64,000 nt of DNA from assembly GCF_013385985.1 (NCBI RefSeq), contig NZ_JACAOY010000006.1, forward strand, positions 526,198 through 590,197, given 5' to 3'. Positions 33,499 to 42,494 of the stretch are shown here, piece after piece (position 1 is the stretch's first letter; each line of letters begins with the position of its first letter). This DNA is from Pseudomonas sp. B6002 (GTDB lineage: Bacteria > Pseudomonadota > Gammaproteobacteria > Pseudomonadales > Pseudomonadaceae). The notes below the pieces were generated by a model. It saw only the letters and a program-made list of their open reading frames with translations, was not told where the DNA came from and did no database searches. A program made the position numbers and the translations under genes.

Positions 33499-34401
33499 TC
33501 AAGCGAACAGGTGTCTGTTGGCGAGCAGGTAGTCATGCAAAGTCGTGGTGGCACGGCCGGTCAGTTGCTGCACGGTGTCGGTCACCGGCACGTCCTTGTA
33601 GGCCTCGACTTCGTGACGGTAATAGGTCATGACCGGTTCGAAATAGTCGCCGAGGATTTCGCGCAAGGTGCTGTCACTGTCGACGTAGGTCACGGTCTCG
33701 CCGATCACTTCGCTGAGCAATGCGCTGATTTGGCGGTAGTCGAGGCGCTCGGTGCCGGTGATCAGGTAGTCCTGGCCCACGTGCTCTGCGGCAGGGTCGG
33801 CGATGATGCGCGCAGCGACAGCGGCGATGTCCAGTTCCGACAGGTGCAGGCGTGGTGCATCGCTCACGGACGGCATGATGAACTGGCGTTTGGTTTTTAC
33901 GTCGTTGGCCACGAACCACGGCAGGTTGAACATGATCCAGCACGCCGCGTTGATGTAGGTCACCGGCAAGCGGCTGGCGTCGAGCAATGGCTTGGCCAGG
34001 GTATGCAGGTTGGCGCCGCAGCGGGTCGCGAGAAACTCCGGCGCCAGGTCTTGCGCGGTGAGCCCGGGCGGAATCGCGATAAAGCGAATCACCTGGGACG
34101 TGCCGCCCGCGCGCTTGATGGCGTTAATGATGTTGGGGGTGACTTGCAGTTCATCGGTGACAAAATCCGGGGTCACGATAAACACCTTGTCGGTGCCTTC
34201 GACGGCTTTTAGCAGGCTGGCCGGGTCATACCAGTCGGCCTGCACGGCCTGCGCCGCGGGGAAGGCTGCTTGCAGTTTGGCCACGCCTGCGGGGCGGCTG
34301 CTGGCCAGGCGCAGGCGCACGTCAGGGAAGTGGTCGGTGAGTGCGCGTGCCGTCGCGGTGCCCAGGTTGCCTGTGGCGCCGAGTATCAATACGTGGGTCA
34401 T
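33499..34401 (-). CDS. NmrA-like NAD(P)-binding oxidoreductase
   Basis: A 300-residue atypical SDR with the N-terminal dinucleotide motif VLILGATGNLGTATARAL and no visible YxxxK catalytic pair in the usual place. This is typical of NmrA, NAD(P)H azoreductase and quinone-oxidoreductase-2 relatives, which sense or use NAD(P)H. I start at ATG 34401. It is divergent from a LysR gene with a LysR-type box between them, so it is probably that regulator's target. Confidence 0.8.
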   Translation of the reverse strand: MTHVLILGATGNLGTATARALTDHFPDVRLRLASSRPAGVAKLQAAFPAAQAVQADWYDPASLLKAVEGTDKVFIVTPDFVTDELQVTPNIINAIKRAGGTSQVIRFIAIPPGLTAQDLAPEFLATRCGANLHTLAKPLLDASRLPVTYINAACWIMFNLPWFVANDVKTKRQFIMPSVSDAPRLHLSELDIAAVAARIIADPAAEHVGQDYLITGTERLDYRQISALLSEVIGETVTYVDSDSTLREILGDYFEPVMTYYRHEVEAYKDVPVTDTVQQLTGRATTTLHDYLLANRHLFA

Positions 34402-34461
34402 GTGCTGGCCTTTGCTCCGTGAGCGTTCTTCGAGGCGGGCCAATCTATCAGCAGTGTTTAC

Positions 34462-34480
34462 TCATGATTAGACGGTATGA
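34462..34480. promoter_or_regulatory. LysR-type box TCAT-N11-ATGA
   Basis: In the 109-bp gap between the NmrA-like gene and the LysR gene, TCAT (34462-34465) and ATGA (34477-34480) are 11 nt apart, the T-N11-A dyad of LTTR sites. It is 30 bp ahead of the LysR start and would serve both divergent genes. Confidence 0.5.
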
Positions 34481-34510
34481 TGGGAATGGACCTATAACCC
34501 AGAGGTATCA

Positions 34511-35461
34511 ATGGTGCTCGACGGCGTGAATGACCTGATAGCCTTCCTGACCGTCGCCCGCGAGCGCAGCTTTACCAAAGCGGCTGCGCAAATGGGCGTG
34601 TCGCAGCCGGCGCTCAGCCGTACCTTGCGCAAGCTGGAGGCGCGCCTGGGCGTGCAATTGCTCACGCGCAGCACCCGCAGTGTGGCGCCCACCGATGCGG
34701 GCGAACGCTTGCTCGAAAGCCTCGGTCCGCATTTCGATGGTATCGAAGCGGGCCTGGCCGAGCTGTCGGAACTGAGTGGCAAACCGGCCGGCAGCCTGCG
34801 TATTACCTCGCTGGAGCATGCTTCTGCCACACTGCTGACGCCCGCGGTGTGTGGGTTGATGCAGGACTACCCGCAGATCAGCGTGGAAATCAGCGACGAC
34901 TACGCCATGGTGGACATCGTTGCCGAGCGCTTCGACGCCGGTGTTCGTTGGGGGGAATCAGTGGCCAAGGACATGATCAGCGTGCGTATCGGCCCGGACT
35001 TTCCTATGGCCGTGGTGGGCTCGCCGGCCTACTTCGAGCGCCGTCCCAAGCCCCTGACGCCCCATGACCTGGTGGCGCATACCGGGATCAACTTGCGCTT
35101 GCCGACCTCGGGTGGGTTGTGGAGTTGGCCGTTCAGGAAAGGCAAACGTGAACTCAAGGTACGCCCCGAAGGGCAGGTGGTGGGCAACAGCGTGGCGCTG
35201 ATCCTGGATTTCGCCCTGGGCGGTATCGGCCTGGCGCATCTGCCTGAGGACGTCGTCGCCGAATCCGTCGCCGAGGGCAAGCTGGTGCGGGTGTTGGAGG
35301 ACTGGTGCACGACGGTCACCGGCTATCACTTGTATTATCCCAGCCGCCGACAGCTGAAGCCGGCCTTTCGTTTGCTGCTCGAGCGCTTGCGTGACCAAGC
35401 TGCGCAAACAGGGATGGCCCATACTGAGCGCGTCAACGCTGCCCGGAAGCCTCGCCCATGA
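34511..35461 (+). CDS. LysR family transcriptional regulator
   Basis: A 316-residue LTTR: helix-turn-helix at about residues 5-65 (LIAFLTVARERSFTKAAAQ, MGVSQPALSRTLRKLEARLG, RSVAPTDAGERLL), then an effector domain starting near GSLRITSLEHA. The DGLQ-type family includes many regulators of oxidoreductase genes. AGAGGT lies five nt before the ATG. Its stop overlaps the start of an AraC gene (ATGA, 35458-35461), so the two regulators are co-translated. Confidence 0.88.
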   Translation: MVLDGVNDLIAFLTVARERSFTKAAAQMGVSQPALSRTLRKLEARLGVQLLTRSTRSVAPTDAGERLLESLGPHFDGIEAGLAELSELSGKPAGSLRITSLEHASATLLTPAVCGLMQDYPQISVEISDDYAMVDIVAERFDAGVRWGESVAKDMISVRIGPDFPMAVVGSPAYFERRPKPLTPHDLVAHTGINLRLPTSGGLWSWPFRKGKRELKVRPEGQVVGNSVALILDFALGGIGLAHLPEDVVAESVAEGKLVRVLEDWCTTVTGYHLYYPSRRQLKPAFRLLLERLRDQAAQTGMAHTERVNAARKPRP

Positions 35462-36249
35462 ACTCGCCAGCCGAACACCTGATCCTCGCGCCGTTTACCG
35501 ATGAGTTGCCCGCACCGATCTACTTCCGTGCGGCACGCATGCCCGCGTTGGCGGCGTACCCGTGGCATCGCCATCCGTGGGGTGAGTTCGTGTATTCGTT
35601 CAGTGGCGTCATGGAGCTCAAGCTCGACGGCGTGCATTTCATCGCGCCGCCGCAATATGGCGTGTGGCTGCCACCGAACGTGGAGCACAACGCGATGAAT
35701 CATCAGGAGGCCTGCCACTGCTCACTCTACATCGCGCCGGCCTTGTGCGGGCGCCTGCCCCAGGAGGCCTGCGCGCTGACCATCACCCCACTGATCCGCG
35801 AATTGCTCGAAGAGCTGCACGCGGCACCGCCCGGGCCGGTGCAGACGGACGAGGAGGGCCGGTTGTTGACGGTGTTGCTCGACCGTTTGAACCGTACCTC
35901 GCGGGTGGGCAGCTACCTGCCAGGGTCCACCGACCCGGTGCTGGCGCCGATTCTCGAGGCCCTGGAGCAGAACCCTGCGGACGGTCGTTCGCTGGCGCAA
36001 TGGGCGCAGCTGGTCAATGCCACCGAGCGCACGCTGTTGCGGCGTTGCCAGCGGGATTTGGGCATGTCGTTGGCGCAGTGGAAGCAGCGGTTGAAGGTCA
36101 CGGCGTCGCTGGTCAGGCTCAAGGCGGGCGACTCGGTAGAGACGGTGGCTTTCGATCTGGGCTACAGCAGCTCATCGGCGTTCATCAGTATGTTCCGCAA
36201 GCTCACCGGGGAAACGCCGGATGAGTATCGGCGTAAGCGGTTGAGCTGA
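35458..36249 (+). CDS. AraC family regulator with N-terminal cupin
   Basis: A 263-residue protein. An AraC-binding cupin occupies about residues 15-100 (YPWHRHPWGEFVYSFSGVME, with PPQYGVWLPPNVEHNA). Two helix-turn-helix motifs follow about residue 165 (SLAQWAQLVNATERTLLRRC, then VETVAFDLGYSSSSAFISMF with FRKLTGETPDEYRR). The His-rich cupin suggests a metal or small-molecule sensor. It is expressed together with the upstream LysR regulator and no target gene lies downstream on its strand. Confidence 0.88.
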   Translation: MNSPAEHLILAPFTDELPAPIYFRAARMPALAAYPWHRHPWGEFVYSFSGVMELKLDGVHFIAPPQYGVWLPPNVEHNAMNHQEACHCSLYIAPALCGRLPQEACALTITPLIRELLEELHAAPPGPVQTDEEGRLLTVLLDRLNRTSRVGSYLPGSTDPVLAPILEALEQNPADGRSLAQWAQLVNATERTLLRRCQRDLGMSLAQWKQRLKVTASLVRLKAGDSVETVAFDLGYSSSSAFISMFRKLTGETPDEYRRKRLS

Positions 36250-36253
36250 AGGC

Positions 36254-36898
36254 TCAACCTTCGATCGCTTTTAAAGCCGCCTTCAGACCGGTCATTGCGC
36301 TCGTCAGTGGCGGCGGGCCTGCGACGACACGGCTTGCGGCTTCACCCATTGACGCCTGCCCCAGCGCAACGACTGACGCCCCATCAACGTAGGCGCGGTC
36401 GGCCGCTTTTGCGATAGCCGACAGGTAACCTTCGTTATCACCCGCTTTGAACAATGCCCATGCCCCGGGGACGAGCCTTACGTCGATAGCCGCATTCGTT
36501 TGCAGTGCTGCTGTGTGGAACACATTTGAGGTGGGTTCAAGGGTCGTGCTAACGGCGCATAGCACCACGACTTTTCCCGCTGTTTGAACCGCAGCGGTTG
36601 CCAAGGCCTCGTCCGTGCGCAAAATCGGCACTCGTACGCTTGTGGGTACGTCATCAACGGCAGGGCCCAGCGTCGAGCAGGTCAGCAGCACGACGTCAGC
36701 GTTTTCAGAGAGCACCACCAGCGCAGCAACGGTTGACCGGCTGATGCCCTCGGTCAAGCCGCCGGCCAATTCGGCGGCGGTTAACAAGTCGGCACGTACT
36801 TCGTGGCGCAGGCTATCGGGCGCAACGCCCAGCGCTTCGGCGGCTGCGGCAAAGACGGCGATGTTACTGGTGGCGGTATGCAGACACGCTATGCGCAT
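36254..36898 (-). CDS. Asp/Glu racemase superfamily protein
   Basis: A 214-residue protein of the aspartate/glutamate/hydantoin racemase fold. The first catalytic Cys motif is clear, LLTCSTLGPAVDD (Cys74). The second motif reads VALGQASMGEAA, with Gln where racemases have Cys, so a one-Cys activity such as a decarboxylase or isomerase is possible. It follows the HEAT-repeat gene by 14 nt on the same strand, implying an operon. Confidence 0.75.
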   Translation of the reverse strand: MRIACLHTATSNIAVFAAAAEALGVAPDSLRHEVRADLLTAAELAGGLTEGISRSTVAALVVLSENADVVLLTCSTLGPAVDDVPTSVRVPILRTDEALATAAVQTAGKVVVLCAVSTTLEPTSNVFHTAALQTNAAIDVRLVPGAWALFKAGDNEGYLSAIAKAADRAYVDGASVVALGQASMGEAASRVVAGPPPLTSAMTGLKAALKAIEG

Positions 36899-36912
36899 AG
36901 GAACGGGACCCT

Positions 36913-38265
36913 TCAGGTAATACGGGCGAGGTGGTCACGGTTGATCAGGCCGTCCTTGGCCAAGGTATGTAGCGTGTTCACCAGCGCGCCGCGCTCGGCC
37001 TTGGAGGTGACCGGGTCGACTACTGCGTACTGGCGGTTAATCCACTCATTCACTTGGCGTAGCCAATAGGCCTGAACCACCGGTTCTGATTCCATTCGCT
37101 TGAGCAGGTAGGCCGCTTGCTGCCAGGTCGGGAACAGCTGAAGGATTGCTTCGCGCCGAGGCGTCGGCAAGGGGTGCCAGTCACTATCAAGTAGTGCGCT
37201 CAACTCGACGCTGATGCTGGCCCAAGGGCACGTGTTGAGTTGAGCAATCGACAGGTTGAATACCTTGGACGAAGGATCTTCAAGCGCCGCAAACAGGGCG
37301 GACAGCGAGCTACCGCGCAGCAGGCGGATAGCGGCTTGTCGTACCGTGGCGTAGGGAGAGCCTAGCGCGTTCGTGCGCCAACTCTCGGGCATCTCGGCAT
37401 CCAGCTCAAAGGCCAGCCCCATCAGGCCCAGCCAGTCGCGCTTTGTGTCCGGCATTTGTTCAGACAAACGTAGATTCAACACCTCAAGGGCGTCGATACC
37501 GTGGCGAGGAGCTGCCCAACGCGCGAGGCTGCGAATCGCAGGGGAGGCGTCCAGCAGCGCACGACGCAGTAACGGTTGCGGGTCGGCAAGCACAGGCAGC
37601 AACGCGTTCAGCACACAGACACGAACTTTGGCACCCGGTCGGGACAGCGCCTCCAACAACAGCGGCGACGCTATTTCAGCGGGTAACGTCTTGCAGGCAG
37701 ATACGGCCTGCAATCGAACCGTCAATTCCCTATGGGCGAGAGCGGCCCTCAAGAGCGTCTCGGGTTCAGCGGTTTTCTCAAGAAGCAGCGCAAACAGATA
37801 ACGCGCTGCCTTGCCCTGCCGCGAAAGAAAATGTGCGTAGACCTGAGCGTAGACATCAGGTGATTGCAGGACCCGACGAATTGCGCTGAGGGACGGGCCG
37901 TGATCAACCCGTTGGCGAGCGGCCAAGGCCATGATCGGTTCCAGCACGTACAGCAGAGCGGTGACCTGTGCCGAACACAGGTAGCGTTCCAGCCCGGCTG
38001 CGGCAAGGTCCCTGATCTGTGGAACCCAATCATTCAGTCGCTCAGTCAATGCCGCCAACGCTTGGGGAGAAGATTGAGTGCACAGCTCCCGTACTGCGAC
38101 CTCTCGAATAAAGCCGTTGTGATGGCGGCTGAGTTCTACCCAATTCCCCATTTTCTCGGCGTTCGCGAGCACCTCCGATGCTTCGTTAAGCCGCTGACTT
38201 GCCCAGAAAGATGAAGGCGCTTCGCGGTTCTTGAGCCTTGTCAGCCAGTCCTGAGGAGTACTCAC
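36913..38265 (-). CDS. HEAT-repeat-like protein of unknown function
   Basis: A 450-residue soluble, all-helical protein with repeated LxxLxxxLxDxxxxVRxxA-like units, for example VPQIRDLAAAGLERYL, ALAHRELTVRLQAVSACK, RRALLDASPAIRSLARWAA and YATVRQAAIRLLRG. These are HEAT/PBS-lyase-type repeats, usually protein-binding scaffolds. I start at GTG 38265 (AAGGA six nt upstream); the longer frame begins with TTG. No signal peptide or enzyme motif is seen. By eye the local GC is slightly below the neighbours. Confidence 0.65.
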   Translation of the reverse strand: MSTPQDWLTRLKNREAPSSFWASQRLNEASEVLANAEKMGNWVELSRHHNGFIREVAVRELCTQSSPQALAALTERLNDWVPQIRDLAAAGLERYLCSAQVTALLYVLEPIMALAARQRVDHGPSLSAIRRVLQSPDVYAQVYAHFLSRQGKAARYLFALLLEKTAEPETLLRAALAHRELTVRLQAVSACKTLPAEIASPLLLEALSRPGAKVRVCVLNALLPVLADPQPLLRRALLDASPAIRSLARWAAPRHGIDALEVLNLRLSEQMPDTKRDWLGLMGLAFELDAEMPESWRTNALGSPYATVRQAAIRLLRGSSLSALFAALEDPSSKVFNLSIAQLNTCPWASISVELSALLDSDWHPLPTPRREAILQLFPTWQQAAYLLKRMESEPVVQAYWLRQVNEWINRQYAVVDPVTSKAERGALVNTLHTLAKDGLINRDHLARIT

Positions 38266-38387
38266 GCTCAATCCTTTGTCGGTGGAGTGTGTCGATACTT
38301 TACCTGATGATCGAATCGGCTACACGGGGCCTCTCGGGCTCAAATAGGGATAGTATGGCGTCGATACTTTTACCCTTAAGGACGACC

Positions 38388-38843
38388 ATGCCCCTGATCA
38401 CGGAACGTGTAGCACTGGCCCGCAACGGCGCCAACGATAAAGTCATCTGCCGCATGGACTCCGGCTGGGCGGTGATGGGGGATGTGCAGTTCCTGCCGGG
38501 TTACTGCCTGCTGCTGCCAGACCCGGTGGTGGCCAGCCTGAATGACCTGGATCCTGAAGCCCGTGCCGTCTACCTGCTCGACATGGCCCGCCTGGGCGAC
38601 GCGGTGCTGCAAGCCACCGGCGCGCTGCGCATGAACTACGAGATTTTGGGCAATTCCGAACCGGAGTTGCACTGCCACCTCTTCCCTCGTTACGCCGATG
38701 AGCCGGATGACAAACGCAAGATGCCCGTGTGGTTCTACGACTGGAAAACCGCCACGCCCTACGCAGAAGAACAGCACGGTGAGTTGCGCGAGAAGATCGC
38801 GCAGTTGTTGAATATAACGGGGTCAGAGGGAGCCGACGCGTGA
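38388..38843 (+). CDS. HIT family hydrolase (first triad His replaced)
   Basis: A 151-residue histidine-triad protein; relatives hydrolyse AMP-linked nucleotides such as AMP-NH2 or Ap4A. The motif reads E-L-H-C-H-L-F-P (residues 93-100): the second and third His of HxHxHxx are kept but the first is Glu. FLPGYCLLLPDP and RMNYEILGNSEPE are typical. AAGGA lies five nt before ATG 38388. Its stop overlaps the next start by one base. Confidence 0.82.
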   Translation: MPLITERVALARNGANDKVICRMDSGWAVMGDVQFLPGYCLLLPDPVVASLNDLDPEARAVYLLDMARLGDAVLQATGALRMNYEILGNSEPELHCHLFPRYADEPDDKRKMPVWFYDWKTATPYAEEQHGELREKIAQLLNITGSEGADA

Positions 38844-39268
38844 TGCAAAGGAATAAATTGGTACCCGAATTGATGGTGACGAACTTGGGTAAAAGCCTGG
38901 ACTTCTGGGTGTCTTGCCTGGGTTTTACGGTGGCTTACCAGCGACTGGAAGATTGCTTTGCCTACCTCGACCTGGACGGTGCTCAGGTGATGCTCGAACA
39001 GGTCGACCCCCTCGCCAATCAATGGCAGACCGGTGAGTTGCAACGCCCATTCGGGCGCGGTTTCAACCTGCAGATTGATGTGACGACGGTAGAACCGGTG
39101 CTTCAACGCTTGGCGCAGGCAGCGTATCCGCTGTTCAAAGCGTGCGCAGATGTCTGGTACCGCGCGGGTGAGGTAGAGGTCGGGCAGCGCGAGTTTTTGG
39201 TGCAGGACCCGGATGGGTACCTGGTGCGGTTGGTGGAGCGGCTGGGTGAACGGCCGGCATCCACCTAG
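38843..39268 (+). CDS. VOC family (bleomycin-resistance/glyoxalase-like) protein
   Basis: A 141-residue protein with two beta-alpha-beta-beta-beta modules: VPELMVTNLGKSLDFWVSCL, with GFTVAYQR, in the first; and GFNLQIDV with QREFLVQDPDGYLVRLVERL in the second. The bleomycin-binding subfamily sequesters drugs, while others are dioxygenases or lyases. I start at ATG 38843, with AGAGGGAG upstream; GTG 38840 is possible. It is co-translated with the HIT gene. Confidence 0.82.
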   Translation: MQRNKLVPELMVTNLGKSLDFWVSCLGFTVAYQRLEDCFAYLDLDGAQVMLEQVDPLANQWQTGELQRPFGRGFNLQIDVTTVEPVLQRLAQAAYPLFKACADVWYRAGEVEVGQREFLVQDPDGYLVRLVERLGERPAST

Positions 39269-39290
39269 CACGCCACGCGATTCTTGCTTT

Positions 39291-40385
39291 TCACCTTGCT
39301 TCACTGGCGCCAGGCGCTGGCTTGAATCGACCGGGGCGGCAGGGCTCAAGAAGGCTGGACGGTGTGCCGTCGACGATCTCTTCGCAGGCCAGGCGCCCGA
39401 CGGCGGCGGCCAACGTCACACCGGGGTGCATGGCACACACGTATACGCCGCCGACGGTTGGCAAGTAGCCGATGACCGGCAGGCCATCCACCGCGACCGG
39501 CCGAAGCCCCACGCAGGCCGTTTGCAGGTCCAGCGGGCCGATACCGTCGAACGCCTTGTGGATCACCTCGCCGAGCTGCTGAGCGAGCACAGACGGCGCG
39601 TCCTGCAGCGCATCGCCCAAGTAGTCCTGCGCCGCCCACACCGCACCGTCCGGCGTTTGTCGCACCTCCATCTCCGTGTTGGAAACCAGCGTACGCACCA
39701 CGCCAGGATGTGCCGTGTAGCGAATGAAGATAGAAGGGGAAGCCTCGACCGGAAGTGGCATGCCGAGCAGGCCTGTCAGCGTTTTGAGGCCGGTGCCAGC
39801 GGCGATGACGACGACATCGGCCTCCAGCCTGCCCGTCGTGGTGTCCACGGCCACTACCTGACCGTGCCGGGTTGTGAAACCGAGCACTTGCGCGTGCGTG
39901 CGCACCTCAGCCCCCTGGGCCTTGGCGCCTGCGATCAGTGTATGGGTCGCTTGCGCGGGGTCGAGCGCGCCTTCTTCGGCTTTGTACAACGCCTGTTCAG
40001 GGGGATTTTTCAGGTGCGGCTCAAGCTCAAGAACACGTGAGCGTGCCACGCGAAAGGCGAGAGACTGGTGGCTTGAAGCGGGCAGCGCCTCGTCCGTGTC
40101 CGCGCCATAACACAGGGAACCGGCCCACTGTATCTTGAGGTCAGGCAGTTGTGCTTCGAGCCGGTGAAACTCACTGATGGCTGTGCTGCGCAACGCCGCG
40201 ATCGGGTCCGGCGCGCGACGTGTGGTGTTGATCCAGCCGAACGAGGTGCCCGTCACACCGGACGCGATGTCTTGCGCTTCGACGACGGTGACTTTCGCGC
40301 CTTTCACCGCGAGGTGATACGCCAGGGAAGCGCCGACGATGCCGGCACCGATCACGACAATGTGTTTGCCTTCGGGGTGAGTCAT
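39291..40385 (-). CDS. FAD-dependent D-amino-acid/glycine oxidase-like enzyme (DAO family)
   Basis: A 364-residue flavoprotein: the N-terminal motif VVIGAGIVGASLAYHLAVKG binds FAD, VTGTSFGWINTTRR follows, and the C-terminal CVGLRPVAVDGLPVIGYLP with YVCAMHPGVTLAA closes the DAO fold. Relatives oxidise D-amino acids, sarcosine or similar amines. I start at ATG 40385, 7 nt after AAGGA. It is the second gene of a pair with the isochorismatase-like gene, 14 nt apart. Confidence 0.82.
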   Translation of the reverse strand: MTHPEGKHIVVIGAGIVGASLAYHLAVKGAKVTVVEAQDIASGVTGTSFGWINTTRRAPDPIAALRSTAISEFHRLEAQLPDLKIQWAGSLCYGADTDEALPASSHQSLAFRVARSRVLELEPHLKNPPEQALYKAEEGALDPAQATHTLIAGAKAQGAEVRTHAQVLGFTTRHGQVVAVDTTTGRLEADVVVIAAGTGLKTLTGLLGMPLPVEASPSIFIRYTAHPGVVRTLVSNTEMEVRQTPDGAVWAAQDYLGDALQDAPSVLAQQLGEVIHKAFDGIGPLDLQTACVGLRPVAVDGLPVIGYLPTVGGVYVCAMHPGVTLAAAVGRLACEEIVDGTPSSLLEPCRPGRFKPAPGASEAR

Positions 40386-40399
40386 CAGAGCGTCCTTGT

Positions 40400-40960
40400 T
40401 CAATGAGCGCCGAGGATTTCAGGGGTCCCGATGACCCTGGCGTAATCCATCGCCAGGTTGCTCAGCGACAGCGCATGCACATCTTCCGCAGGCCACACCC
40501 GCCCAGACAAGTCAGTTTGATCAAACGTATAGCAAGCATCCGCCGCCACCGTCACCTCAAAGCCCAGGTTGCCGCCTGAACGTGCCGTCGACTCCACCGA
40601 GTTGTTGGTGATGACGCCCACGATCACCAACTTCTGGATCGAGCGCGTGCGCAACCAGCGCTCCAGGCCGGTGGCGGCGAAGGCGTCCGGGACGTTTTTT
40701 TCAACGACGTGCTCGTGGGCGAGGGGCTGCAGCGCCGGCTGGAATTCGCAGCCGGGCTGGCCGGGCCAGAACACCGAGCCTGGGGTGCGCGAGATATGGC
40801 GAATGTGCACGATCGGGCGCTGGGCCTGCCGCCAAGCAGCCAGCAAGGCCTGCATGTGTTGTTCGGCGTCGGGGTTATTGCGGCGACCGAGGCCAGGACG
40901 GTTCATGCCTTGTTGCATGTCGATGATCAGCAATGCGGTGTTTGCGTCTAACGGTGCCAT
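40400..40960 (-). CDS. Isochorismatase-like hydrolase lacking the catalytic Cys
   Basis: A 186-residue protein of the isochorismatase/nicotinamidase fold. Asp14 (LIIDMQQG) and Lys88 (VEKNVPDAF) of the triad are present, but the nucleophile motif reads GVITNNSVESTAR, with Ser121 where amidohydrolases have Cys. It may be an isochorismatase-type or altered hydrolase. I start at ATG 40960 (AAGGA upstream). It is the first gene of an operon with the FAD oxidase. Confidence 0.8.
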   Translation of the reverse strand: MAPLDANTALLIIDMQQGMNRPGLGRRNNPDAEQHMQALLAAWRQAQRPIVHIRHISRTPGSVFWPGQPGCEFQPALQPLAHEHVVEKNVPDAFAATGLERWLRTRSIQKLVIVGVITNNSVESTARSGGNLGFEVTVAADACYTFDQTDLSGRVWPAEDVHALSLSNLAMDYARVIGTPEILGAH

Positions 40961-41088
40961 GGCCTGTCCTTGTGCGTGCGAGCTGCAAAACATATCAGCC
41001 ATTGCGGGAGCCTACACAGTGATTTGTTCGAAACCCTCGCCCGTTTGCCTTTACACTGCGGCCCCGAATTTCAGCAAGGATGCTTTGG

Positions 41089-42483
41089 ATGCGCGCGTTA
41101 CTGCTCGGTATGTGGGTGTTGATGGCCGGTACCGCCCAGGTGTTGGCCGAACCCCGTTCGTTTTCGGTCATTGACCCCAGCGGTCACTACTTGGTTGAAG
41201 TGTTGTTTGCGGAGCTACCGCCAGAGCGCGAACAACTGGCACCGGCACTCATCACCGTGCGCGACAAAGCCAGCCTGGACTTCTTGCAGCAATTGCAGAC
41301 CCCGGCCGGCAGGGTGCCGCTGGATCGCAACGGCAAAACCGAGGATTGGCACTTAGTCGGCGAGTACGGCCTGTTGTACTTCGGCGACTTCAACTTCGAC
41401 GGTCGCCAGGACGTCGCCATCAACAACGGCAGGGGCCCGGATGGCGAGTTGCAGCCCAATTACGATGTTTACCTGCAAGATCCTTCGGCACCGCACTGGG
41501 TACTCAATCGCCCGTTGACCGACCTCGCCAATGAAACCAGCGGCGGGATGTTCACAGTCAATCCCAAGGACGGCATTATCCATTCGCAAACCGACCGTGG
41601 CTGTTGCTGGACGCGCTCCAGCCAATGGCAGATGCGCGACGGCCAGTTGCTCCGGCTCGGTTTCTACACCCAGGAAGAGGTCCCGCCCACCGAGTTCGGT
41701 GAAAATTCCAGCATGCCGCGCGGCTACATGCTGCGAACCACCGGGGAGTGGAAAGACGGCCAATGGCAAGAAACCCCACGGCTCGAAGGCCCGGTCAACG
41801 AAGATGCGCGCAGGCTGGTCGGCACGCTGGATGGCAAGATCCCCGTCGAACTCTGGTATCAGGACCAGGGCGCGGTGGTGATCGGGCAATTGCGCTACAC
41901 GAAGAGTGGCAACGGCCAGTCGATCCTGTTGATTGGTTCGCGTGAAGACTATGCCGATGAACCCTTCCTGAACCTGCACGAATACACCGATGAAGGGCGT
42001 CAGACCGGCATCTGGCGGATCTCCAAGGATTACGGCGGTACCTGGGTCAGCGGCCCCAAGGGAGACGCGCGGGAGTTGGCGATTCAGTTGCACGACGAGT
42101 ATCAGGAGCCGGAGTACGACAAGTTCGACGAGGTCGCGCGTGACCAACGCAACGGCCATTACCAGATGCGCCAGGACTTCCTCGACCGTGACGGCGACCT
42201 CGACATCACTGTCCTGCCCGAGCGCAACGCCGAAGGCCGGGAAGTGGCTCAGATTACGCTGACGCTGAAAGACGCCGGCACGCAAAACGTCATCGTCACC
42301 ACGCAGTACACCCAGGCGATGGAAACCGAAAACCTGATCATCGTGCCCGAACCTTTGGCGCCCCAGCGTAACGGCCCTTATCACATTCAACTGGTGAAAA
42401 ATTTCGCGGTGATCGAGCACAACTCGGCGCCGGACAACCCGGCTTATTTCACCGGGATGTACCGCAAACAGCCTGCGCAGTAG
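41089..42483 (+). CDS. Secreted protein of unknown function
   Basis: A 464-residue exported protein with signal peptide MRALLLGMWVLMAGTAQVLA, cleaved before EPRSF. The body is beta-rich and holds an acidic, Ca-binding-like or VCBS-like segment, GDFNFDGRQDVAINNGRG, plus LDRDGDLDITVLPERN. I do not recognise a named family. I start at ATG 41089, with AAGGA 8 nt upstream; ATG 41080 is closer to that site and less likely. It is followed by a GNAT gene 12 nt downstream, so the two may share an mRNA. Confidence 0.7.
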   Translation: MRALLLGMWVLMAGTAQVLAEPRSFSVIDPSGHYLVEVLFAELPPEREQLAPALITVRDKASLDFLQQLQTPAGRVPLDRNGKTEDWHLVGEYGLLYFGDFNFDGRQDVAINNGRGPDGELQPNYDVYLQDPSAPHWVLNRPLTDLANETSGGMFTVNPKDGIIHSQTDRGCCWTRSSQWQMRDGQLLRLGFYTQEEVPPTEFGENSSMPRGYMLRTTGEWKDGQWQETPRLEGPVNEDARRLVGTLDGKIPVELWYQDQGAVVIGQLRYTKSGNGQSILLIGSREDYADEPFLNLHEYTDEGRQTGIWRISKDYGGTWVSGPKGDARELAIQLHDEYQEPEYDKFDEVARDQRNGHYQMRQDFLDRDGDLDITVLPERNAEGREVAQITLTLKDAGTQNVIVTTQYTQAMETENLIIVPEPLAPQRNGPYHIQLVKNFAVIEHNSAPDNPAYFTGMYRKQPAQ

Positions 42484-42494
42484 AGGAGGACTTC

